In this document: positions 26,449-33,973 of the stretch, piece after piece
Position numbering within the stretch: position 1 is the stretch's first letter
Layout of the letters: each line of letters opens with the position of its first letter
Origin: Streptomyces sp. JH14
GTDB taxonomy: Bacteria; Actinomycetota; Actinomycetes; Streptomycetales; Streptomycetaceae
Direction of reading: 5' to 3'
Length of the DNA stretch: 64,000 nt
Assembly (NCBI RefSeq): GCF_029428675.1
Contig: NZ_JAJNEL010000001.1
Span: 1,860,001-1,924,000 of the forward strand
Position numbers and translations under genes: made by a program
The notes under the pieces: generated by a model
The model's database searches: none
What the model was told of the DNA's origin: nothing
Seen by the model: only the letters and a program-made list of their open reading frames with translations

Positions 26449-27384
26449 ATGGAAAAGACAACGGGGAACGGGCCCGCGGTGATCTTCACCGGGGCAGTCA
26501 AGACCTTCGGCCGGGCGGAACGGACCGTGCGGGCCGTCGACGGGATCGACCTGACCGTCGAACGCGGCGAGACCGTCGCCCTGCTCGGCCGCAACGGCGC
26601 GGGCAAGTCCACCACCATCAGCCTTCTGCTCGGACTCGACGAGCCGGACTCCGGCAGTGTGCAGCTGCTCGGCCGGACCCCCGAGCAGGCGGTACGGGCC
26701 GGCCGGGTCGGCGCCATGCTCCAGGACGGGCGTCCCATCCCCCGGGTGACGGTCCGCGAACTGATCGCTTTCGTCGCCTCCACCTACCCGAACCCCATGC
26801 CGGTCCCCGAGTCACTGGCCCTGGCGGGGGTCGCCGCGTACGCCGACCGGCGCGTCGACAAGCTGTCCGGCGGGCAGGTCCAGCGCGTCCGGTTCGCCGT
26901 CGCGCTGGCCGGCAACCCGGAGCTGATCGTCCTGGACGAGCCGACCGCCGCCCTGGACGTCGAGGCCCGGCGCGCGTTCTGGGACTCCATGCGGGGCTAC
27001 GCACGGCGCGGCAACACGGTCCTCTTCTCCACGCACTATCTGGAGGAGGCCGACGAGAACGCGGACCGGATCGTCGTCATCGACCACGGCCGGATCGTCG
27101 CCGACGGCAGCGGGGACGGGATCAAGGAGTCGGTCGGCGGCAGCCACGTCTCCTTCGACCTGGCGGGCGGACCGACCGAGGGCCTGGAACTGCTGCCCGG
27201 CGTCAACGCCGTCGAGGTCCGCGGGGACCGTGCCCTGCTGCGTACGGACGACTCGGACGCCACGGTGATCGAGCTGGCCCGCCTCGGCCGGATCCGCGAC
27301 CTCCAGGTCACCCGGCCCACGCTCGAGGACGCGTTCCTCTCACTGACCACCCCCGCCCCCCTCTCGGAGAAGGAGACCGTCTGA
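26449..27384 (+). CDS. ABC transporter ATP-binding protein
   Basis: 311 aa nucleotide-binding subunit. Walker A GRNGAGKST, Q-loop MLQDGRPIP, signature KLSGGQVQRVRFA, Walker B LIVLDEPTAALD and the H-loop STHYLEEAD are all intact; a C-terminal extension after about residue 225 is common in drug/daunorubicin-type exporters. ATG 26443 or 26449 may be used; with TAGCGT at 26436-26441 as a -10 box, transcription could begin at the start codon, giving a leaderless mRNA. It is the first of four overlapping genes: ATPase, permease, sensor kinase, response regulator. Confidence 0.9.
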   Translation: MEKTTGNGPAVIFTGAVKTFGRAERTVRAVDGIDLTVERGETVALLGRNGAGKSTTISLLLGLDEPDSGSVQLLGRTPEQAVRAGRVGAMLQDGRPIPRVTVRELIAFVASTYPNPMPVPESLALAGVAAYADRRVDKLSGGQVQRVRFAVALAGNPELIVLDEPTAALDVEARRAFWDSMRGYARRGNTVLFSTHYLEEADENADRIVVIDHGRIVADGSGDGIKESVGGSHVSFDLAGGPTEGLELLPGVNAVEVRGDRALLRTDDSDATVIELARLGRIRDLQVTRPTLEDAFLSLTTPAPLSEKETV

Positions 27385-28109
27385 TGTTTCCCTACATCGT
27401 GCTCGAGATCCGCCGTACCCTGCGCGACGGATTCTTCGTGATCTTCGGGATCGGGATGCCGGTGCTGATGTATCTGCTCTTCACCAACCTCGGCGGGGGC
27501 GGCGACGACGCGGCCGAGTGGAAGGTCATGTCCATGGTCGGCATGGCGGCGTACGGGGCACTGGGCGCCGCCATGTCCATCGGTACGGGCGTCGCGTCCG
27601 ACAAGTCCCTCGGCTGGCTCCAGCAACTGCGGATCACGCCGCTCGACCCGTCCCGGGTGGTCGCGGGCCGCGCGATCAGCGGTTCGGTGACCGTGCTGCC
27701 CACCGTCCTGGCGGTGCTGCTCGCCGGGGCGCTGGTCAACGGCGTACGGCTGGAAGCCGGACAGTGGATCGCCCTGACGCTGCTGCTGTGGATCGGCGCC
27801 CTGCCGTTCACCCTGCTCGGCATCGGCAACGGCTACCGGCTCACCCCACAGGCGACCGGAGTGGTCAACATGGCCGCTCTGATGGGCTTCGCGATCGTCG
27901 GCGGGCTGTGGTTCCCGCTCTCCGAGTTCCCCTCGTGGGTGCGCAGCATCGGCTCGTACACCCCCGCCCACCGGTTCGCCGACCTGGGCTGGGCGGCCAC
28001 CGGCGGCCACGCACCGTCCGCGGGGACGATCGCCGTGCTCGCCGGGTGGCTCCTGCTGTTCGGTGTGTACGCCGTCGTCTCGTACCGTCGGTCCGCGAGG
28101 ACGGCATGA
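27384..28109 (+). CDS. ABC-2 type transporter permease
   Basis: 241 aa with six hydrophobic segments, from GFFVIFGIGMPVLMYLLF near the N-terminus to LAGWLLLFGVYAVVSY at the end, typical of ABC-2 exporters. The loop WLQQLRITPLDPSRVVAGRAISG is the conserved cytoplasmic coupling region. ATG 27384 shares one base with the stop of the ATPase gene (TGATG). Together they form an export complex, perhaps for a lipid, peptide or drug, sensed by the kinase encoded next. Confidence 0.9.
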   Translation: MFPYIVLEIRRTLRDGFFVIFGIGMPVLMYLLFTNLGGGGDDAAEWKVMSMVGMAAYGALGAAMSIGTGVASDKSLGWLQQLRITPLDPSRVVAGRAISGSVTVLPTVLAVLLAGALVNGVRLEAGQWIALTLLLWIGALPFTLLGIGNGYRLTPQATGVVNMAALMGFAIVGGLWFPLSEFPSWVRSIGSYTPAHRFADLGWAATGGHAPSAGTIAVLAGWLLLFGVYAVVSYRRSARTA

Positions 28110-29359
28110 GCGGAGCGAGCATGACCCGGAACGGATCCGAATCGCGCAGAGAACGGCACAGACGCCACCGGGAGGAAGGGCGCCTCGGGCCGCCCGGCCC
28201 GTATGCCCTGCTGCCCTGGCTGCTGATAGGGCTGGGCTCCTTCTCCAACCTCTTCCAGGGTGAGACCCCGAACCCCTGGATCGGCGGTCTCGGACTGCTC
28301 GCATTCAACTCCCTGTACATCTCCGTGGTGTTCCGCGGGTTCGTCAGGGAGAAGCGTGAAAGCCCGGCGTCGTACGTGCTGCTCGCTGTGATGGCCGTGG
28401 TCACGTTCGGTCTGGCGATCGGCTACGGCGGCAGCTGGCTGCTGTTCTTCCCGCTGCTCTCGCTCGCCTGCGGCACGATCCTGCGCCACCGGCAGCTGGC
28501 GCTCGGTCTGCTCGGCCTCGCGATCGCCGCCAGCCTCATCGCCGTCTGGCGCGCGGGCGGCGATTCGGACCCGTGGACCATCGGATACGGCACCTTCATC
28601 TCGGGCGCCGTGACCGCCGCGATCCTCACCCTGTCGGAGACCGTGACGGAACTGCGCGCCACCCGGCAGGAACTGGCCCGGACCGCCGTGGAGAAGGAGC
28701 GGCTCCGCTTCTCCAGGGATCTGCACGATCTGCTGGGGCACACGCTCTCCGTGATCGTCGTCAAGTCGGAGGCCGCGCGCCGGCTGGCCCCGCGCGACAT
28801 CGACGCGGCGCTGCTCCAGGTCGCCGACATCGAGTCCGTCGGCCGCCAGGCCCTCACCGAGATCCGGGAGGCGGTCACCGGCTACCGCGAGGGGAGTCTG
28901 GCCACCGAGCTCGACCGGGCCAGGTCCGCACTGACGGCCGCCGGGGTCGAACCGGTGGTCCGCCGCTCGGGACCGCCGCTCGCCCCGCAGACGGAGGCGC
29001 TGCTGGGCTGGGTGGTGCGGGAGGCGGTGACCAACGTCGTACGCCACAGCAATGCGACCACCTGCTCGTTCGTGGTCGACGGCACGGTCGAACGGGTCCG
29101 GCTGACCGTCACCGACGACGGCCGCGGGCAGGCCGCCGAACCGCCCGCTCCGGGCATCGGCGGCACCGGCCTCAAGGGCCTCACCGAACGCCTTGCCGCG
29201 GCCGGCGGCTCGCTGACGGCGGGCCCCGGTCCGGACGGCGGCTTCGTGGTCGCCGCGGAACTGCCGGTGGACACGACGGACGCCGTGGACACGACGGACG
29301 CCGTGGACGCGGCGGATGCCGCGGAGTGCCCCGCCCCACCCCCTACGCTGGGCCGGTGA
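28106..29359 (+). CDS. Membrane sensor histidine kinase (NarL/DesK type)
   Basis: 417 aa. About five membrane segments occupy residues 33-180, with no large external domain, so the signal may lie in or at the membrane. The HisKA_3 motif RFSRDLHDLLGHTLSVIVVKSE holds the phosphorylated His (about 207); the ATPase domain has VREAVTNVVRHSNA and TVTDDGRG, then GIGGTGLKGLTERLAAAGG. The tail repeats VDTTDA and VDAADA, encoded by three 18-bp repeats. ATGA overlap with the permease gene and GTGA overlap with the regulator gene imply one tightly coupled operon. Confidence 0.92.
   Translation: MSGASMTRNGSESRRERHRRHREEGRLGPPGPYALLPWLLIGLGSFSNLFQGETPNPWIGGLGLLAFNSLYISVVFRGFVREKRESPASYVLLAVMAVVTFGLAIGYGGSWLLFFPLLSLACGTILRHRQLALGLLGLAIAASLIAVWRAGGDSDPWTIGYGTFISGAVTAAILTLSETVTELRATRQELARTAVEKERLRFSRDLHDLLGHTLSVIVVKSEAARRLAPRDIDAALLQVADIESVGRQALTEIREAVTGYREGSLATELDRARSALTAAGVEPVVRRSGPPLAPQTEALLGWVVREAVTNVVRHSNATTCSFVVDGTVERVRLTVTDDGRGQAAEPPAPGIGGTGLKGLTERLAAAGGSLTAGPGPDGGFVVAAELPVDTTDAVDTTDAVDAADAAECPAPPPTLGR
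29267..29320 (+). repeat. Three 18-bp tandem repeats in kinase tail
   Basis: GTGGACACGACGGACGCC occurs at 29267-29284 and exactly again at 29285-29302; a third copy (29303-29320) differs at a few bases. The repeats encode the six-residue units VDTTDA/VDAADA at the C-terminus of the sensor kinase and probably vary in number between strains. Confidence 0.9.
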
Positions 29360-29997
29360 ACGAGATGCCCCAGGACCACCGGCCGGCCAGGTCCGTGCGC
29401 GTGCTGCTCGCCGAGGACCAGGGCATGATGCGCGGCGCGCTCGCCCTGCTGCTCGGCCTGGAACCGGACATCGAGGTGGTGGCCCAGGTGGCCGCCGGTG
29501 ACAAGATCGTGGACGCCGCGCTGGTGTCGCGCCCCGATGTGGCACTCCTCGACATCGAACTCCCGGGCCGCAGCGGGCTGGACGCCGCCGCCGATCTGCG
29601 CGAGGAGGTGCCGGACTGCCGGGTGCTGATCCTCACCACCTTCGGCAGGCCCGGCTATCTGCGCCGGGCGATGGAGGCCGGGGCGGCGGGCTTCCTGGTC
29701 AAGGACGGCCCCGTCGAGGAACTCGCGGCGGCCATCCGCCGGGTGCTGACCGGCGAGACGGTCATCGATCCCGCTCTTGCCGCGGCCGCCCTCAGTGCGG
29801 GACCGAGCCCGCTGACCGTGCGGGAGCGGGACGCGCTGAACGCGTCGGCGGACGGAGCGACGGTCGCGGACATCGCTGCGAAGCTGCATCTGTCGGAGTC
29901 GACGGTACGCAACTATCTGTCGTCGGCGATCGGCAAGACGGGGACGCGCAATCGCATGGAGGCGGTGCGGGCGGCGCGGCAGCAGGGGTGGTTGTAG
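29356..29997 (+). CDS. NarL/LuxR-family response regulator
   Basis: 213 aa. The receiver domain has VRVLLAEDQGMMRGALALLL, phospho-acceptor Asp in VALLDIELPG (about residue 66), ILTTF and FLVKDGP with the conserved Lys. The C-terminal LuxR helix-turn-helix is PLTVRERDALNASADGATVADIAAKLHLSESTVRNYLSSAIGKTG. GTG 29356 overlaps the kinase stop (GTGA). It is presumably phosphorylated by the adjacent kinase and controls the ABC exporter genes of the same operon. Confidence 0.93.
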   Translation: MNEMPQDHRPARSVRVLLAEDQGMMRGALALLLGLEPDIEVVAQVAAGDKIVDAALVSRPDVALLDIELPGRSGLDAAADLREEVPDCRVLILTTFGRPGYLRRAMEAGAAGFLVKDGPVEELAAAIRRVLTGETVIDPALAAAALSAGPSPLTVRERDALNASADGATVADIAAKLHLSESTVRNYLSSAIGKTGTRNRMEAVRAARQQGWL

Positions 29998-30025
29998 AGG
30001 GCCGGCTCCGAGGACCCGCCCCTCC

Positions 30026-31228
30026 TCACCCGCCGACCACGCCCGACGCGAGCAGCGTCACCACCGCCGCCCCGCCGAGCCCGATGTTGTGGGCGAGTCC
30101 GACCCGCGCGGACGGCACCTGCCGGGCGCCCGCCTCGCCGCGCAGCTGCCAGGTGAGTTCGGCGGCCTGGGCGATACCGGTGGCGCCGAGCGGGTGGCCC
30201 TTGGAGATCAGCCCGCCGGACGGGTTGACGACCCAGCGGCCGCCGTACGTCGTGGCTCCGGACTCGACGAGTTTGCCGGACTCGCCCTCGCCGCACAGGC
30301 CGAGCGCCTCGTAGGTGAGGAGTTCGTTGATCGAGAAACAGTCGTGCAGCTCGATGACGTCGAGGTCGGCGGCGCCCAGGCCGGCTTTCTCGTACACCTG
30401 CTGGGCGGCGGCCCGCGACATGGGCTGCCCGACGGCGTCGATGCAGGTGCCGGAGGCGAACGAGTCGGCGGTGTCGGTCGTCATGGCCTGAGCGACGATC
30501 TCGACCGCCCGGTCCCCCAGCCCGTGGTGCTCGGCGAACCGTTCCGACACGACGACGGCGGCGGCCGCCCCGTCCGACGTGGGCGAGCACTGGAGCTTGG
30601 TCAGCGGGCGGTGGACGGTCCTGGCGGCGAGGACCTCGTCGACCGTGTACGCGTCCTGGAACTGGGCGTACGGGTTGTTCACCGAGTGCCGGTGATTCTT
30701 GGCGCCGACCGCGGCGAGCTGCGCCTCGGTCGTCCCGTACCGCTCCATGTGCTCCCGGGCCGCGTTGCCGAAGATCTGGGCGGTGGGCGGGGTCCTCTCG
30801 AAGCCGTGCGCGGCCGCCATGATCCCGTAGTGGCGGGCCACGGGGGACGTCGCGAAGTCGCCGCCGGTGGATCCGCCCCCCAGCGCCCCGCGCGCCATCT
30901 TCTCGAAGCCGAGGGCGAGGACGCAGTCACTGCTGCCGCCCTCGACGAACTGGCGGGCCATCATCAGTGCGGTGGAGCCGGTCGCACAGTTGTTGTTCAC
31001 GTTGTAGACGGGTACGCCGGTCAGTCCGAGTTCGTACGCGGCACGCTGGGCGGCCGTGGAGGCCTGGAAGCAGTGGCCGACGGCGACCTGCTGCACCTGC
31101 TCGTAGCGGATCCCGGCGTCGGCGAGCGCTGCCGTCCCGGCCTCCTTCGCCATGTCCCAGTACTGCCAGTCGCGTGTCTCGGGCTTCTCGAACCTCGTCA
31201 TCCCGACACCGACGATGTACGCCTTCAT
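30026..31228 (-). CDS. SCP-x/Ltp-type thiolase (lipid-transfer protein)
   Basis: 400 aa thiolase-fold enzyme of the sterol-carrier-protein-x/Ltp group. The active-site Cys is in VNNNCATGS (C81); downstream blocks are ELHDCFSINELL and GGLISKGHPLGATGIAQ with the catalytic His. In mycobacteria and Rhodococcus such proteins act in steroid side-chain degradation as thiolases or aldolases. The start is ATG 31228. A 23-bp palindrome containing CTGAC-N5-GTCAG lies 34 bp upstream. It follows the acyl-CoA dehydrogenase gene in the same direction, with a gcdH remnant in between. Confidence 0.9.
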   Translation of the reverse strand: MKAYIVGVGMTRFEKPETRDWQYWDMAKEAGTAALADAGIRYEQVQQVAVGHCFQASTAAQRAAYELGLTGVPVYNVNNNCATGSTALMMARQFVEGGSSDCVLALGFEKMARGALGGGSTGGDFATSPVARHYGIMAAAHGFERTPPTAQIFGNAAREHMERYGTTEAQLAAVGAKNHRHSVNNPYAQFQDAYTVDEVLAARTVHRPLTKLQCSPTSDGAAAAVVVSERFAEHHGLGDRAVEIVAQAMTTDTADSFASGTCIDAVGQPMSRAAAQQVYEKAGLGAADLDVIELHDCFSINELLTYEALGLCGEGESGKLVESGATTYGGRWVVNPSGGLISKGHPLGATGIAQAAELTWQLRGEAGARQVPSARVGLAHNIGLGGAAVVTLLASGVVGG

Positions 31229-31261
31229 GGTCTTCCTCCCGGGCCGCTGCCACTGTCCGAC

Positions 31262-31284
31262 TCATCTGACGATGCGTCAGATGA
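31262..31284. promoter_or_regulatory. CTGAC-N5-GTCAG operator, site 2 (extended palindrome)
   Basis: Arms TCATCTGACG (31262-31271) and CGTCAGATGA (31275-31284) flank ATG. These 10-bp arms are perfect, making this the best copy of the five sites. It lies 34 bp before the thiolase start codon. Confidence 0.8.
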
Positions 31285-31300
31285 TGGCAGCGGTGCCCGG

Positions 31301-31504
31301 TCAGCGGAAGGCCGCGTGACCGGTGAGCGCCTGGCCGAGAGCGACGGTGTGCATCTCCGTGGTGTCCTCGTAGGTGAGGACGGACTCCAGGTTGTTCATG
31401 TGCCGGATCACCGCGTACTCCAGCGAGATGCCGTTCGCGCCGACGATCGTGCGCGCGGTGCGGCAGATCCCGGTGGTCTCGCGGACGTTGTTGAGCTTGC
31501 CGAA
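31301..31504 (-). pseudogene. C-terminal remnant of a glutaryl-CoA dehydrogenase gene
   Basis: The frame ends in KLNNVRETTGICRTART, VGANGISLEYAVIRH, NNLESVLTYEDTTEMHT and LGQALTGHAAFR, the characteristic last about 65 residues of glutaryl-CoA dehydrogenase-type flavoproteins. The preceding about 320 residues are missing: upstream the frame runs into the end of the acyl-CoA dehydrogenase gene (stop at 31542) in a nonhomologous frame. No start codon or ribosome binding site suits a 67-residue protein, so I call it a remnant left by deletion. Substitutions such as AVIRHMNN and EDTTEM suggest relaxed constraint. Confidence 0.75.
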
Positions 31505-31541
31505 GCCGGCCCGGCGCCGGCGGACCCGGCCGGGCCCGCGG

Positions 31542-33725
31542 TCACGGGTCCCGGGGCAGGCCGAGGATGCGCTCGGCGACGACATTGAGCTGGACCTGGG
31601 TGGTGCCGCCCGCGATGGTCAGACAGCGGGACATCAGAAAGCCGTGCAGGGCCCGTGCCGCGGCCCCCTCGGCGGTCGCACCGGCCGGGCCGAGGAGTTC
31701 CAGGGCGAGTTCGGCGACCTTCTGCTGGTGGGTGGTCTGGACGAGTTTGCGTACGGACGCCCCGGCGCCCGGCTCCAGTCCGGAGACCTGCTGCAGGGTG
31801 GTCCGCAGTCCGATGCAGGCGAGTGCGTGCGCCTCGGCGGCCAGGGCGCCGATCCTGGCCCGGCAGCTGTCGTCGAGCTCACCGGAACGGGCGATCAGCG
31901 CCTCCAGCCCGGTGTCGAAGGTCATCTGGTCGGCCATGTGGACACGTTCGTTGCCCAGCGTGTTGCGGGCGACCCGCCAGCCGTCGCCGATCCCGCCGAC
32001 GACGGCGTCCGCGGGGAGCAGGACGTCGTCGAAGTACACCTCGTTGAAGAGGGAGTCGCCGGTGATCTCCTTCAGCGGACGGATGTCGATGCCCTCGGTG
32101 TTCTTCACGTCGACGAGGAAGTAGCCGATCCCCTGGTGCTTGGGCGCGTCCGGGTCGGTCCTGGCGAGCAGGATGCCGTGGTCGGCCCACTGGGCGGCGC
32201 TCGTCCACACCTTCTGGCCGTTGATTCGCCAGCCCTCGGCGGTCCGTTCGGCCCTCGTACGGAGCGAGGCGAGGTCGGAACCGGCGCCGGGTTCGGAGAA
32301 CAGCTGGCACCAGAGGAGTTCGCCACGCAGGGTGGGCAGGAGGTAGCGGTCCTGCTGCTCCGGTGTCCCGTACGCGAGGAGGGACGGCACCACCCAGGTG
32401 GCGATGCCGAGATCGCTCACCTTCACACCGTGCTCCTTCAGCTCCTCCTGTACGGCGAGCTGCTGGACGGGGCCGGCACCCAGGCCGTACGGGGCGGGCA
32501 GGTGCGGGGCGGCGTAGCCGGTCGGGGCGAGGGCGCGGCGGGCCGCCTTCGGGTCGAGTCCCCGGGCGGCGGCGACGACCGGGCGCGCCTCGGCGCGATG
32601 GCGTACGGCCTCGGCGGGAAGCTCCAGCGCGAGTTCGCGCCGCGCGCCGCGCTCGGCCAGCCGGGCGGCCCGCAGCCGGTGGGCGTCCCCGGTCCCCAGC
32701 AGCTGCCGTGCCACCAGGGCCCGGCGCAGATGGAGGTGGGCGTCGTGCTCCCAGGTGAAGCCGATGCCGCCCAGGATCTGGATGCAGTCCTTGGCGCAGC
32801 CGTACGCGGAGTCGAGCGCGGTGCCCGCAGCGAGGGCGGCGACCAGTCCGCGTATCTGCGGGGTCTCGTCCGCCGCGCGGGCGGCATCCCATACGAGCGC
32901 GCGGGCCTGCTCGACGCGCACGAGCATGTCGGCGCAGAGATGCTTGACGCCCTGGAACTGGCCGATGGGGCGACCGAACTGTTCCCGGACCTTGGCGTGC
33001 GCGACGGCGGTGTCCAGCGCCCAGGCGGCGGTGCCGCAGGCTTCGGCGGCGAACAGGACGGCGGCGAGATCGCGTACGGTCCCGGAATCGGTGCGGACGG
33101 CCCGGCCGGCGGGGACGTGGACGCCGTCGGCCCGGACCTCGGCGGTGGGGCGGGTGGGGTCGGCGCCGGGATGCGGGCGCACGGTCAGGCCTTCGGTGGT
33201 GGAGTCGACGGCGAACCAGAGGATGCCGGTGGCCGACTCCGCGGGGAGCAGGAGCAGGTCGGCTTCGGCTGCGGAGAGCACGGACGGGGCGACGCCGTCG
33301 AGGCGGTGGCCGTCCTCGCTCTCCACGGCGGTGAGGTTGCCGGGGCCGAGGGCGACGGCAGCGATGCGGGTACCGGCCGCGAGGGCGCGTACGAGAGCGT
33401 TCACCTCTGCCGCACCGGGCACCGCCGTACCGAGCACCGCCGAGGCGAGCACGGTCACCAGGTAGGGGCCGGGGAGTGCGGCCCGTCCCGCCTCCTCCAG
33501 GACGACGGCGAGGTCGAGGAGTGTGCCGCCCCCTCCCCCGTACTCCTCGGGCAGGTGGAGGGCGAGCAGGCCCTGTTCCGCGAGCCCGTCCCAGCAGCCG
33601 GGGCGCACGCCGGGGGCGCTCGCGTCGAGGAGTCCGCGGACCTCCTCGGGCGGTACGGCGCGCGCCAGCCACCCCCGTACGGACTGCGCCAACTCCCTCT
33701 GTTCTCGGGTGATTGCGATGCCCAT
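31542..33725 (-). CDS. Double-domain acyl-CoA dehydrogenase (FadE34-like)
   Basis: 727 aa, about twice the usual length, made of two acyl-CoA dehydrogenase units. The N-terminal unit (1-370) begins GIAITREQRELAQSVRGWL and has HLPEEYGGGGGTLLDLAVVLEE and AKVREQFGRPIGQFQGVKH; the C-terminal unit has ELLWCQLFSEPGAGSDLASL, GQKVWTSAAQWADHGILLARTD and TIAGGTTQVQLNVVAERILGLPRD. Fused enzymes of this kind include mycobacterial FadE34, which acts on steroid side chains and is encoded beside kstR. ATG 33725 follows GAGGA. Both operator types lie 43-74 bp upstream. Confidence 0.88.
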   Translation of the reverse strand: MGIAITREQRELAQSVRGWLARAVPPEEVRGLLDASAPGVRPGCWDGLAEQGLLALHLPEEYGGGGGTLLDLAVVLEEAGRAALPGPYLVTVLASAVLGTAVPGAAEVNALVRALAAGTRIAAVALGPGNLTAVESEDGHRLDGVAPSVLSAAEADLLLLPAESATGILWFAVDSTTEGLTVRPHPGADPTRPTAEVRADGVHVPAGRAVRTDSGTVRDLAAVLFAAEACGTAAWALDTAVAHAKVREQFGRPIGQFQGVKHLCADMLVRVEQARALVWDAARAADETPQIRGLVAALAAGTALDSAYGCAKDCIQILGGIGFTWEHDAHLHLRRALVARQLLGTGDAHRLRAARLAERGARRELALELPAEAVRHRAEARPVVAAARGLDPKAARRALAPTGYAAPHLPAPYGLGAGPVQQLAVQEELKEHGVKVSDLGIATWVVPSLLAYGTPEQQDRYLLPTLRGELLWCQLFSEPGAGSDLASLRTRAERTAEGWRINGQKVWTSAAQWADHGILLARTDPDAPKHQGIGYFLVDVKNTEGIDIRPLKEITGDSLFNEVYFDDVLLPADAVVGGIGDGWRVARNTLGNERVHMADQMTFDTGLEALIARSGELDDSCRARIGALAAEAHALACIGLRTTLQQVSGLEPGAGASVRKLVQTTHQQKVAELALELLGPAGATAEGAAARALHGFLMSRCLTIAGGTTQVQLNVVAERILGLPRDP

Positions 33726-33767
33726 TGCGGATCCTCGCCGGTCGCGGCCACTGGAACGGCGCAAGAG

Positions 33768-33781
33768 TAGAACACGTTTCA
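33768..33781. promoter_or_regulatory. KstR-type operator TAGAACACGTTTCA
   Basis: It matches the AAC-NN-GTT core and TAG outer arm of KstR sites. It lies 43 bp upstream of the acyl-CoA dehydrogenase and one base from the second operator. Confidence 0.65.
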
Positions 33782-33782
33782 T

Positions 33783-33799
33783 TCTGACGGAAGGTCAGA
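33783..33799. promoter_or_regulatory. CTGAC-N5-GTCAG operator, site 3
   Basis: TCTGAC (33783-33788), GGAAG, GTCAGA (33794-33799). Six-base arms are perfect. It directly adjoins the KstR-type site in the divergent promoter between the acyl-CoA dehydrogenase and MFS genes. Confidence 0.75.
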
Positions 33800-33973
33800 C
33801 GGCCGCGGGCTTCCGGCCACGTATCGCGCCATGTCCTGTTCGCGCCGCGTTCACCGGAATACGACGGACATCCGGAAGCGTTCAGAGTGCACACACTTGG
33901 CGGTCGCTGCTGCCCGCCGCAGGACCGCACTCCACCTCCCTCTTTCCTCTTCCGCTGCCCGGAGGCCGCACGT

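Noticed and set aside
29267..29320. Tandem repeats considered as a regulatory iteron array
   Set aside because: They are inside the kinase coding frame in multiples of 18 bp, so they are a coding repeat.
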